Shown: positions 1 through 7,635 of the stretch, piece after piece | Position numbering within the stretch: the first letter of the stretch is position 1 | Layout: every line of letters begins with the position of its first letter | Source of the DNA: an uncultured Collinsella sp. | Lineage (GTDB): Bacteria > Actinomycetota > Coriobacteriia > Coriobacteriales > Coriobacteriaceae | NCBI GenBank assembly: GCA_900545165.1 | Contig: UQYA01000078.1 | Coordinates: 1-8,352 of the forward strand | DNA: 8,352 nt | Direction of reading: 5' to 3' | Position numbers and translations under genes: made by a program | The notes under the pieces: generated by a model | Told to the model about the DNA's origin: nothing | Seen by the model: the letters and a program-made list of their open reading frames with translations, nothing else | Database searches by the model: none

Positions 1-1
1 C

Positions 2-1297
2 AATCTGCCGACGAGCACGCGCGTGATCATGCTCTCCAAGGGCGCGGTCGATGAGTGCGATTCGATGCTCGCGCAGGGCGGCATCTGCGTGCTGCCCGAG
101 GGCTCGGACTATGATGCCTTCTTTGAGGACACCATGCACGCCGGTCACTACGAGAACCGCCGCGAGAGCGTCGACATCATGATCCGCTCGAGCCGTTCGG
201 TCATCAACGACCTGCTAGCGATGGGCGTGGATTTTGAGCGCAAGGCCGACGGCAGCCTCGACTTTACCCGCGAGGGCGCGCACAGCCGTCCGCGCATTGC
301 CTTCCATGCCGACATTACGGGCAAGGAGATCACGACCAAACTGCTCCAGGCCGTTCGCAAGCTGGACAACGTGCAGATTTTGGAGCACGTGGCCATGACC
401 GACATCCTGACGGGCGAGCGTGACGGCGCCACGGTGTGCACCGGTATCGTCGCCGTTCCCGTGGACGAGAACAACTCGGTTCGTCCCGCCGACGAGCTGG
501 TAAATGCCGCCGAGGGCGCGCATGCCGGCGAGCCGTTTAAGATCCATGCCCGCCACACGCTGTGGGCAACGGGCGGCATCGGCGGCGTATACGACCATTC
601 GACCAACTACCCGCAGCTCACGGGCGATGCCTGCTACATTGCTCAGGAGCATGGCATTAAGATGGAGCACCTGGACTACGTGCAGATTCACCCCACGGGG
701 CTGTTCTCGCCGCAGCCGGGCCGCACCTTCCTGATCAGCGAGAGCTGCCGCGGCGAGGGCGCGATTTTGCTTAACGCCGCCGGCGAGCGCTTTACCGATG
801 AGCTCCAGCCGCGCGATGTGGTCGCCGCCGCTATTCGCGAGCAGATGAAGCAGGACGGCACCGAGCACGAGTGGCTGAGCTTTGCCCCCGTCGAGCGCGA
901 CGTGGTGACCGGGCACTTTGCCAACATTCGCGCGCGCTGCCTGGAGGACGGCCGCGACATCTTGGACGAGCCCATTCCCGTTACGCCGACGCAGCACTAC
1001 TTTATGGGCGGCGTGTGGGTCGACAAGGACGGCCGCACCTCGATGCCCGAGCTCTACGCCGCGGGCGAGACGGCCTGCAACGGCGTTCACGGCAAGAATC
1101 GCCTGGCTTCCAACAGCCTGCTCGAGGCGCTGGTCTGGGGTCGTCGCGCCGCGTGGTACATGCGCACCGGCGAGTCGCTCGCAGTGGAGCAGGCGGGCGA
1201 TCCCGCGCTCGATGGCCGTCATCGCGCCCTGGGCGCCGACCCTCTGGCAATCGATGATTTGGCCCGTGCCGCCGGCACGCAGGCCGTGGAGGAGTAG
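2..1297 (+). CDS. nadB: L-aspartate oxidase NadB, 5'-truncated by the window edge
   Basis: NadB is an FAD enzyme that oxidises L-aspartate to iminoaspartate, which NadA condenses into quinolinate, the first step of de novo NAD synthesis. The reading frame is open from the first complete codon at position 2, and residues before the valine at 23 already look like NadB, so the start and the N-terminal FAD-binding glycine motif lie upstream. Counting from the codon at 23, family landmarks are TREGAHS (82-88), the ATGG segment (182-185), IHPTG with His223, PRD with Arg264, QHYFMGG with His325 and NRLASNSLLE with Arg360. These match the substrate-binding His/Arg set of the succinate dehydrogenase/aspartate oxidase family. 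The protein stops about 60 residues after NRLASNSLLE, so the C-terminal helical domain of E. coli NadB is absent or rudimentary; shorter forms are known in other Gram-positives. It is followed after 3 bases by nadC, whose Shine-Dalgarno GGAGGAG (1288-1294) lies in the nadB 3' end. Confidence 0.95.
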   Translation, partial: NLPTSTRVIMLSKGAVDECDSMLAQGGICVLPEGSDYDAFFEDTMHAGHYENRRESVDIMIRSSRSVINDLLAMGVDFERKADGSLDFTREGAHSRPRIAFHADITGKEITTKLLQAVRKLDNVQILEHVAMTDILTGERDGATVCTGIVAVPVDENNSVRPADELVNAAEGAHAGEPFKIHARHTLWATGGIGGVYDHSTNYPQLTGDACYIAQEHGIKMEHLDYVQIHPTGLFSPQPGRTFLISESCRGEGAILLNAAGERFTDELQPRDVVAAAIREQMKQDGTEHEWLSFAPVERDVVTGHFANIRARCLEDGRDILDEPIPVTPTQHYFMGGVWVDKDGRTSMPELYAAGETACNGVHGKNRLASNSLLEALVWGRRAAWYMRTGESLAVEQAGDPALDGRHRALGADPLAIDDLARAAGTQAVEE

Positions 1298-1300
1298 ACC

Positions 1301-2161
1301 ATGAATCCCATTACCATGAAGCTCGTCGTCGATGATCTGATTCTGCAGGCCCTGCGCGAGGACATCACGTTTGAGGACGTGAGCACGGCGAGCGTGTGCC
1401 CCACGGCGCGTCCCGCCACGGTGGAGCTTATCGCCAAGGCCGACGGCATCATCGCCGGCTTGGATGTGTTTGCCCGCACCTTTGAGCTGCTGGATTCGCA
1501 GAGCTCGGTGCTGTTTGATGTCTCGGATGGCGACGAGGTGCATGCCGGCGATCACGTGGGCCAGGTGCGCGGCGACGCGCGCGTGTTGCTTTCGGGCGAG
1601 CGCGTGGCGCTCAACTACCTGCAGCGCATGAGCGGCATCGCTACCTATACACACAGCATGGCCGCGGCGCTCGAGGGAACCAAGACCGTGCTCGTCGACA
1701 CGCGCAAGACCACGCCGGGCATGCGCGTGTTTGAGAAGGCGGCGGTTGAGATTGGCGGCGGCAGCAACCACCGCTACAACCTGTCGACGGCCGTCATGCT
1801 CAAGGACAACCACATTGATGCCGCCGGTGGCGTGACGCGTGCGATTGAGATGGCGCGCGCCCATGCATCGTTTACCACGACGGTCGAGATCGAGTGCGAG
1901 AACCTGGACATGGTGCGCGAGGCCATGGAGGCCGGCGCCGACATCATCATGTTCGACAACATGACCCACGACGATATGGCTGCCGCGATTGAACTTATCG
2001 CCGGCCGTGCCAAGACCGAGTGTTCGGGCAACGTGGATGCCAGCAATATCCGCGCGCTTGCCGACCTGGGCGTTGACTTTATTAGCTCGGGCGCCCTGAC
2101 GCACTCCGCGCCGATCCTCGACCTCTCGCTTAAGCACCTGCGTCTGCTGGACGGTAAATAA
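1301..2161 (+). CDS. nadC: Nicotinate-nucleotide pyrophosphorylase (quinolinate phosphoribosyltransferase) NadC
   Basis: NadC converts quinolinate and PRPP into nicotinate mononucleotide, CO2 and pyrophosphate, joining de novo synthesis to the common NAD pathway in the cytoplasm. The 286 residues are full length for the family. Visible motifs are the N-terminal REDITFEDVST segment (19-29), RMSGIAT (109-115), DTRKTTPG (133-140) with the basic residues that bind the carboxylates of quinolinate, GGGSNHR (152-158) with catalytic-site His/Arg, LKDNH (167-171), the acidic strand VEIECEN (195-201), MFDN (217-220) and the phosphate-binding SGALTHSAP region (263-271). The start at 1301 is supported by GGAGGAG six bases upstream inside nadB. 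The stop overlaps the niaR start by one base, implying translational coupling. There is no sign of damage, and the identification is secure. Confidence 0.97.
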   Translation: MNPITMKLVVDDLILQALREDITFEDVSTASVCPTARPATVELIAKADGIIAGLDVFARTFELLDSQSSVLFDVSDGDEVHAGDHVGQVRGDARVLLSGERVALNYLQRMSGIATYTHSMAAALEGTKTVLVDTRKTTPGMRVFEKAAVEIGGGSNHRYNLSTAVMLKDNHIDAAGGVTRAIEMARAHASFTTTVEIECENLDMVREAMEAGADIIMFDNMTHDDMAAAIELIAGRAKTECSGNVDASNIRALADLGVDFISSGALTHSAPILDLSLKHLRLLDGK

Positions 2162-2706
2162 TGGACGCCCGCGAGCGTCGCCGTGCCATCATGGGCGTGC
2201 TCGAGCGAGCCAAAGACCCCGTCTCCGGTAGTGCACTTGCTCGCGAGGTGGGTGTGAGCCGCCAGATTGTCGTGCAAGACATCGCCCTGCTGCGTGCCGA
2301 TGGACACGATATCGTGGCGACCAATCGCGGCTACGTGCTGCAGGAGGCCCCCAGCAGCCCCGCCGTGCCCACGCGTCTTGTTAAGGTGCGCCACAGCGTG
2401 GAGCAGGCGGGCGACGAGCTTACGAGTATCGTCGACGCGGGTGGCGCCGTGCTCAACGTGATCGTCAACCATCGTGTGTACGGCAAGATCACGGCCGACC
2501 TGGACATTCGCAACCGCCGCGATGTCGAGCGCTATCTGCGCGATATCGAGAGCGGCAAGAGCTTTCCGCTGCTAACGGTGACGAGCGGCTACCACTTCCA
2601 TCGCATCGCCGCGGAGGATGAGCAAACCCTCGACGAGATCGAGGCCATGCTCAAGGAGAAAGGCTACCTTGCCGATTTAATGCCCTACGAGGATGATCTC
2701 TCGTAG
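2161..2706 (+). CDS. niaR: NiaR-type niacin-responsive transcriptional repressor (HTH + 3H domain)
   Basis: NiaR (YrxA in Bacillus) is a cytoplasmic repressor of NAD synthesis and niacin transport genes that uses nicotinic acid as co-repressor. The 181-residue protein has a winged helix-turn-helix of the HTH_11 type at about residues 6-60 (LAREVGVSRQIVVQDIALLRADG region), then a 3H domain at about 75-170. The name-giving histidines are visible: VRHS (His78), VNHRVYG (His104) and GYHFHR (His145, His147). Glu86 lies in the position expected for a metal ligand together with His78, His145 and His147, by comparison with the Thermotoga 3H protein structure. It is the last gene of the nad operon, overlapping nadC by one base without a strong Shine-Dalgarno of its own, so it is probably translated by coupling. 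Its operator should lie upstream of the operon, outside this window. Autoregulation of the operon is inferred from position and family. Confidence 0.9.
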   Translation: MDARERRRAIMGVLERAKDPVSGSALAREVGVSRQIVVQDIALLRADGHDIVATNRGYVLQEAPSSPAVPTRLVKVRHSVEQAGDELTSIVDAGGAVLNVIVNHRVYGKITADLDIRNRRDVERYLRDIESGKSFPLLTVTSGYHFHRIAAEDEQTLDEIEAMLKEKGYLADLMPYEDDLS

Positions 2707-2723
2707 CCGACGCTGCATCTATA

Positions 2724-2790
2724 AGTTGCGGTGAAATAGTTCCTAAAATCGGCATCTAAGCCATAAAACAGGAACTATTCCACCGCAACT
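2724..2790. repeat. Long near-perfect inverted repeat after niaR
   Basis: Two 21-base arms (2724-2744 and 2770-2790) are complementary at 20 of 21 positions, separated by 25 bases that contain a small GGC/GCC inner stem. The single mismatch is A2734 opposite C2780. In RNA made from the minus strand it becomes a G-U wobble, so that transcript could form the full stem. No T-run follows on either side, so this is not a typical terminator, and a separate terminator lies just downstream. It resembles intergenic palindromic elements that occur in many copies in a genome, but the copy number cannot be judged from this window. Confidence 0.75.
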
Positions 2791-2828
2791 GCCAAGGGTC
2801 CCGCTCCAAATTAGCTGCCCACACATGC

Positions 2829-2868
2829 AAAAGGAGGCCTCCGCGGCGATGCGGAGGCCTCCTTTTTT
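2829..2868. terminator. Bidirectional rho-independent terminator shared by nad operon and ferredoxin
   Basis: A perfect 16-base inverted repeat (2829-2844 and 2851-2866) with a six-base loop GGCGAT forms a very GC-rich stem. On the plus strand it ends in six Ts (2863-2868). On the minus strand the complement of AAAA (2829-2832) gives four Ts. It lies between the convergent niaR and ferredoxin genes, so it most likely ends transcription from both sides. Confidence 0.93.
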
Positions 2869-2907
2869 GTGCACGGTGTACTTTTGAGTGTGCAGGTGGG
2901 GGAGTTG

Positions 2908-3093
2908 TTACTCCTCGACGATCTCGGTGATCGCGCCAGCGGGGCAAGCGTCCTGGCAAGCGCCACAGGCGACGCAGGAGTCCTCGTCGGCGACGGTAGC
3001 GACGTCCTGGAGCTCCAGAACGCCAGCGGGGCAGGAGTCGACGCAAACGCCACAAGCGATGCACTCGTCGGCATCAATTACGGGATGAGCCAT
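2908..3093 (-). CDS. Small 2[4Fe-4S] ferredoxin
   Basis: This 61-residue acidic protein is a bacterial-type dicluster ferredoxin, a soluble low-potential electron carrier. Two cluster motifs are visible: CIACGVCVDSCP (Cys11, 14, 17, 21) and CVACGACQDACP (Cys40, 43, 46, 50). The two halves are clearly related to each other, as usual in this family. The start at 3093 gives the typical N-terminus MAHPVIDADECIACG and has a good Shine-Dalgarno (AGAGGAAA, about six bases upstream). A longer in-frame extension to 3159 has a non-ferredoxin-like N-terminus, overlaps the likely promoter and is rejected. The gene appears monocistronic: its own promoter lies upstream and the shared terminator directly follows. 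Partner enzymes are not in the window; in anaerobes such proteins commonly serve pyruvate:ferredoxin oxidoreductase or hydrogenase, but that is not shown here. Confidence 0.95.
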   Translation of the reverse strand: MAHPVIDADECIACGVCVDSCPAGVLELQDVATVADEDSCVACGACQDACPAGAITEIVEE

Positions 3094-3154
3094 GGTAGTT
3101 TCCTCTCTGTTGACCGACGCTACAGACGATGCGCGCCGGTTTGATTCGGGCAAA

Positions 3155-3182
3155 AACATACCACGGGAGCGACCGTTTGCAA
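3155..3182 (-). promoter_or_regulatory. Candidate promoter of the ferredoxin gene
   Basis: Reading the minus strand, TTGCAA (3182-3177) and TATGTT (3160-3155) are separated by 16 bases and resemble -35 and -10 hexamers. The -10 is preceded by TGG, an extended -10 element. The distance to the ferredoxin start (about 60 bases) leaves a normal leader. No experimental evidence is available. Confidence 0.5.
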
Positions 3183-3316
3183 TACCCTCTGGCCGGCATC
3201 TTCATACCGTTCGCCGAGTATGCCACGGCTTACTAAAAAACATGCAGGTGAGGCAGATGAGCTGCGCAAATGTTAGCTAAAGGTGACTTGAAATATAGGG
3301 CGATTGAGCGTGCTTG

Positions 3317-3488
3317 CGGAAACCGCATCCCATTATTTTGTCGAAAAACGGGTTGCAGTTTCCGGTTAGGCCCGCTAGCGGAAAATGCGAGCCGGTATCA
3401 GCTCTCAAAACGGGATACGGTTTCCGGTTGAGCCTTCAGACGGAAACTGCGACCCGGAATCCACGCTCAAACCGGGATGAGCTTTCCG
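3317..3488. repeat. Three tandem hairpin-like repeats with a 62-base period
   Basis: Six copies of a roughly 16-base element alternate in orientation. Forward copies of type CGGAAACYGCRWCCCG begin at 3317, 3379 and 3441. Inverted copies of type CGGGNTNNNGTTTCCG begin at 3349, 3411 and 3473; the last has CTTTCCG instead. Forward-to-forward and inverted-to-inverted distances are exactly 62 bases, and each forward copy is 32 bases from its inverted partner. Each pair can fold into a hairpin closed by CGGAAA/TTTCCG with a second CCCG/CGGG block and mismatches between. Loops and spacers (14-16 bases) are less conserved. The third unit degenerates after 3488. The function is unknown; it could be an array of protein binding sites, a palindromic repeat family or a structured RNA. 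Confidence 0.8.
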
Positions 3489-3610
3489 CAAGACGGCCCC
3501 CAGGCACCCCCGGACGCAAACCTCAGCCATCTCTACATAGATCTCGATAGATTTGCCGAGAACTCAAACAGTGCGTCTACCTGCGCATTTAAGAACCTAA
3601 ACTCTCAGCA

Positions 3611-3650
3611 ATAAGAAATCTTATATGAATTGACTTAGATTTTGTATATT
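3611..3650 (+). promoter_or_regulatory. AT-rich candidate promoter/operator of the dnaK operon
   Basis: An AT-rich island stands out in an otherwise GC-rich region about 100-140 bases before dnaK. It contains a perfect dyad ATAAGA-AA-TCTTAT (3611-3624), a TTGACT hexamer (3630-3635) and a TATATT hexamer (3645-3650). A wider symmetry is AAATCT (3616-3621) with AGATTT (3637-3642). The TTGACT and TATATT boxes are only nine bases apart, so they cannot be one classic sigma-70 pair, and the true -35/-10 assignment is unclear. A canonical HspR HAIR operator (CTTGAGT-N7-ACTCAAG) is not present. The dyad is a candidate binding site for a regulator. Confidence 0.45.
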
Positions 3651-3694
3651 CCGGCCCATAAGGGGATACACTACATCCTGAAAGACAAGCCGAA

Positions 3695-3724
3695 GCGCCG
3701 CGCGACAGATCGTCGAGGCGGCGC
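3695..3724 (+). promoter_or_regulatory. Stem-loop in the presumed dnaK 5' leader
   Basis: GCGCCGC (3695-3701) pairs with GCGGCGC (3718-3724), and inside it CGAC (3703-3706) pairs with GTCG (3712-3715) around loop AGATC. The element sits 12 bases before the purine-rich dnaK ribosome binding site (GAGAGGG, 3737-3743), leaving that site free. It could stabilise the mRNA or influence translation. It does not sequester the ribosome binding site as a classic RNA thermometer would. Confidence 0.45.
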
Positions 3725-3751
3725 GAACGCAAAAGAGAGAGGGAATTTCTA

Positions 3752-5644
<1,893 letters not shown>

Positions 5645-5646
5645 TC

Positions 5647-6489
5647 ATGTCCACCCGTAAAGCTCGCACGGAGGCGGCTGCCGCTGGCGCCGCCCTCGTT
5701 GACTCTGAGGAGAAGGACGTGAAGATTCCCGTAGAGGCCGTCGACGATACCGAGGCCAACGAGGCCGAGGCCGCCGAGGCTGCCGAGAACCAGGTAGAGG
5801 ATTCCAACAAGGAGGCGACGATGACCGAGGACGAGATGGTGGAAGCTGCTATCCGCGCCGGTGAGGAAGCCGCCGACAACGACTTTAAGCTCAAGTTCGA
5901 GCAGGCCCAAAAGGAGCTTGCCGACGTGCGTAACGAGCTCGATGCTGCGGCAGAGGCTCAGAAGGCCGCCGAGGATAAGGCAAAGGACGCCACCGAGCGC
6001 ACCGCCCGTCTACAGGCCGACTGGGAGAACTTCCGTCGCCGCACCGCCAACGAGCGCATCGCCGAGCGCGAGCGCGCGACCGAGAAGCTCGTCACCGCGC
6101 TGTTGCCGGTGATCGACGATATCGAGCGCGCGATCGACCATGCCCGCAGCCAAGAGCTTTCCGACGACTTTAAGCAGTTCGTCGACGGCGTCGATGCGGT
6201 TCATGCCAAGCTGCTTGATGTGTTTGCGCACGAGGGCGTTGAGCCCATCGATCCCAAGGGCGAGGCGTTCGATCCGCTCGAGCATCAGGCCGTGGGTCGC
6301 GTCGAGGACGCATCGCAGTATGACGAGACCGTCAACGATGTGTACCAGAAGGGCTACCGCATGGCGGATCGCATCCTGCGTTCCGCGATGGTGACGGTGA
6401 CCTACGGTGGCGAGAAGCGCCCCGCACCGGAGCCCGAAGCGGCGCCCGAGGATGCTACGGCCGATACGGCCGAGAGCACCGAGGAGTAA
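5647..6489 (+). CDS. grpE: Nucleotide exchange factor GrpE
   Basis: GrpE dimerises and releases ADP from DnaK, resetting the chaperone cycle. From 5647 the protein has 280 residues. Residues 1-58 are a low-complexity Ala/Glu-rich acidic region, about 80-150 form the long coiled-coil dimer helix (with ARLQADWENFRRRTANER near 120-137), and about 185-252 form the beta domain with FDPLEHQAV (208-216) and the signature VYQKGYRMADRILRSAMVTV (232-251). A second acidic tail follows. The start at 5647 lies two bases after dnaK with a modest Shine-Dalgarno (GAGGAC, 5633-5638) in the dnaK end. An internal in-frame ATG at 5821 (residue 59) has a much stronger site and would give a 222-residue GrpE with the whole folded domain. 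The frame is open with normal codon use throughout 5647-5820, so the longer form is annotated, but either or both may be made. Confidence 0.95.
   Translation: MSTRKARTEAAAAGAALVDSEEKDVKIPVEAVDDTEANEAEAAEAAENQVEDSNKEATMTEDEMVEAAIRAGEEAADNDFKLKFEQAQKELADVRNELDAAAEAQKAAEDKAKDATERTARLQADWENFRRRTANERIAERERATEKLVTALLPVIDDIERAIDHARSQELSDDFKQFVDGVDAVHAKLLDVFAHEGVEPIDPKGEAFDPLEHQAVGRVEDASQYDETVNDVYQKGYRMADRILRSAMVTVTYGGEKRPAPEPEAAPEDATADTAESTEE
5809..5823 (+). promoter_or_regulatory. Strong internal ribosome binding site and ATG in grpE
   Basis: AAGGAGG (5809-5815), five bases, then ATG (5821-5823) in the grpE frame form a near-ideal translation start, better than the one at 5647. It may be the main grpE start or may produce a short isoform lacking the 58-residue acidic N-terminal extension. 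Confidence 0.6.
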
Positions 6490-6494
6490 TTGAG

Positions 6495-6525
6495 AAGGGC
6501 CCCGGGGCAACACCCGGGGCCCTTT
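6495..6525 (+). terminator. GC-rich hairpin between grpE and dnaJ (possible attenuator)
   Basis: AAGGGCCCCGGG (6495-6506) pairs perfectly with CCCGGGGCCCTT (6513-6524) around loop GCAACA, starting six bases after the grpE stop. Only three Ts end the stem (6523-6525) before CTGG, so termination is probably partial. It may lower dnaJ and hspR transcription relative to dnaK-grpE, or protect the 3' end of a processed dnaK-grpE mRNA. Confidence 0.7.
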
Positions 6526-6582
6526 CTGGCCTAGTGCCATATGAAAGCATGAGCCGTCGTCTGCATGGGCGGCGGACGTAAC

Positions 6583-6600
6583 AGGAGAGGAGCTACGATG
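6583..6600 (+). promoter_or_regulatory. Ribosome binding site deciding the dnaJ start
   Basis: AGGAGAGGAG (6583-6592) precedes the ATG at 6598 by five bases. It argues against the in-frame upstream ATG at 6565, which has no Shine-Dalgarno and would place this motif inside the coding region. Confidence 0.8.
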
Positions 6601-7563
6601 GCTGCAGGCAAAACCTTCTATGACATCCTGGGCGTATCCAAGAGCGCCTCCGACAAAGAGATCAAGAGCGCGTTTCGCAAGCTCGCGCAAAAATATCACC
6701 CCGATGCCGGCGGCGACGAGGCCAAGTTCAAGGAGATCAGCGAGGCCTACGAGACGCTTTCGGACGAGAAGAAGCGCAAAGAGTACGACCAGATGCTCAT
6801 GTTTGGCGGCATGCCGGGCGCGGGCGGCGCGTATGGCGGCGGCTACGGTGCCGGCGCAGGCGCCAGCGGCTGGGGCGATATCTTCGACAGCATCTTTAGC
6901 GGCAACGGCGCCTGGGGCAGCGATTGGGGCTCGGGCTTTGCCGGGGCTGCGGGCGCTGCCGGTGCCGGCGCGGGCCGCAGCCGTGCTCGCAAGGGCGGCG
7001 ACCTGTCGCTGACCGTCGATGTGACGGCCGAGGACGCGTTTCGTGGCGTGACGCACAAGGTCACCTATCGCATTCCTTCGACAGGTGAGCAGCAGACCAT
7101 TACGGTCTCGGTGCCCGCGGGCGCGGTCGACGGCGGTAAGCTACGCTACAAGCGTCGCGGCGAGTATGGCGTTGCCGGCGGCGAGCGCGGCGACCTGGTC
7201 GTGACCACGCATGTGGAGGAGCACCCGCTGTTTAAGCGCAAGGGTGCCGATGTGACCATGGAGGTGCCGATCTCGGTCTACGAGGCGGCGCTCGGCTGCA
7301 CGGTTGATGTGCCCACGCCCGGCGGCGCGACGGTTCGTCTGAAGGTGCCCGCTGGCACCCAGACGGGCAAGAAGTTCCGCTTTAAGGAGATGGGTGCGCC
7401 CGACGTTAAGCACCGTGGCCGCACAGGCGCGCTGCTCGTCGAAATCAAGGTACAGGTCCCCACGAACCTGTCCGATGACGAGTGCGATGCCATGACCAAG
7501 CTGCGCGAGGCCGACACGCGCGATTATCGCGAGAAGGTCAACCGTTACAAGGCGACGTTCTAG
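6598..7563 (+). CDS. dnaJ: Class B J-domain co-chaperone DnaJ (no zinc finger)
   Basis: This 321-residue Hsp40 delivers substrates to DnaK and stimulates its ATPase. The J domain spans about residues 5-66, with HPD at 34-36. A Gly/Ala/Ser/Trp-rich linker follows (about 69-130) containing GWGDIFDSIF (91-100), like the DIF motif of other Hsp40s. Two beta-rich C-terminal substrate-binding domains lie at about 134-205 and 210-290. The cysteine-rich zinc finger (four CxxCxGxG repeats) of classical DnaJ is absent: only two isolated cysteines exist (234 and 296). The protein is thus of the class B/CbpA (DnaJ2) type, though it sits in the dnaK operon. The start at 6598 is chosen from the ribosome binding site and the conserved N-terminus. 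It is separated from grpE by 108 bases with a strong hairpin, and from hspR by 72 bases. The symbol follows position; cbpA-like would also be fair. Confidence 0.93.
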   Translation: MAAGKTFYDILGVSKSASDKEIKSAFRKLAQKYHPDAGGDEAKFKEISEAYETLSDEKKRKEYDQMLMFGGMPGAGGAYGGGYGAGAGASGWGDIFDSIFSGNGAWGSDWGSGFAGAAGAAGAGAGRSRARKGGDLSLTVDVTAEDAFRGVTHKVTYRIPSTGEQQTITVSVPAGAVDGGKLRYKRRGEYGVAGGERGDLVVTTHVEEHPLFKRKGADVTMEVPISVYEAALGCTVDVPTPGGATVRLKVPAGTQTGKKFRFKEMGAPDVKHRGRTGALLVEIKVQVPTNLSDDECDAMTKLREADTRDYREKVNRYKATF

Positions 7564-7635
7564 GGCGGTCGTGGCGCACGCCCGCGCCCGCGGGCTTATG
7601 ATGGACGATAACGAGACGGAAAGGGGTCAGGTAGC

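Larger units (their letters stand above)
3094..3751. other. 658-base intergenic region between divergent ferredoxin and dnaK
   Basis: No convincing gene is seen here. From left to right it holds the ferredoxin leader and promoter (to 3182) and a weak imperfect stem (GCCGGCAT 3192-3199 against ATGCC and GGC in 3220-3229). Then come about 90 bases with nothing recognised, the 62-base-period repeat array (3317-3488), a stretch of about 120 bases with only a short ATAGAT direct repeat (3537-3542 and 3547-3552), the AT-rich dnaK promoter region (about 3590-3660), and the dnaK leader with a stem-loop (3695-3724). Short open frames inside it, including one across the array, have no ribosome binding site or family resemblance. 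Confidence 0.7.

Noticed and set aside
215..2137. A 640-codon open frame on the minus strand opposite nadB and nadC
   Set aside because: It spans two well-conserved genes on the other strand, shows no family resemblance, and is of the kind that high-GC codon bias produces on the antisense strand.
3094..3159. N-terminal extension of the ferredoxin to a start at 3159
   Set aside because: The extension is not ferredoxin-like, overlaps the probable -10 box, and the internal start at 3093 has a good Shine-Dalgarno and the usual N-terminus.
3192..3229. Imperfect GCCGGCAT / ATGCC-AC-GGC stem upstream of the ferredoxin promoter
   Set aside because: It is short, bulged and has a competing CATAC/GTATG pairing; this is too weak to call a feature.
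3317..3488. CRISPR array
   Set aside because: The repeat units are diverged and alternate in orientation, the spacers are only 14-16 bases, and no cas genes are present.
3314..3550. A 78-codon plus-strand open frame over the repeat array
   Set aside because: The 62-base period is not a multiple of three, so the repeats are read in different frames. There is no ribosome binding site, and the peptide looks random.
3630..3650. TTGACT and TATATT as a sigma-70 -35/-10 pair for dnaK
   Set aside because: They are separated by only nine bases, too close for one promoter; each could belong to a different or overlapping promoter, so only the region is annotated.
6565..6597. Upstream in-frame ATG for dnaJ
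   Set aside because: It has no ribosome binding site, and the extra 11 residues encode the true Shine-Dalgarno of the 6598 start.
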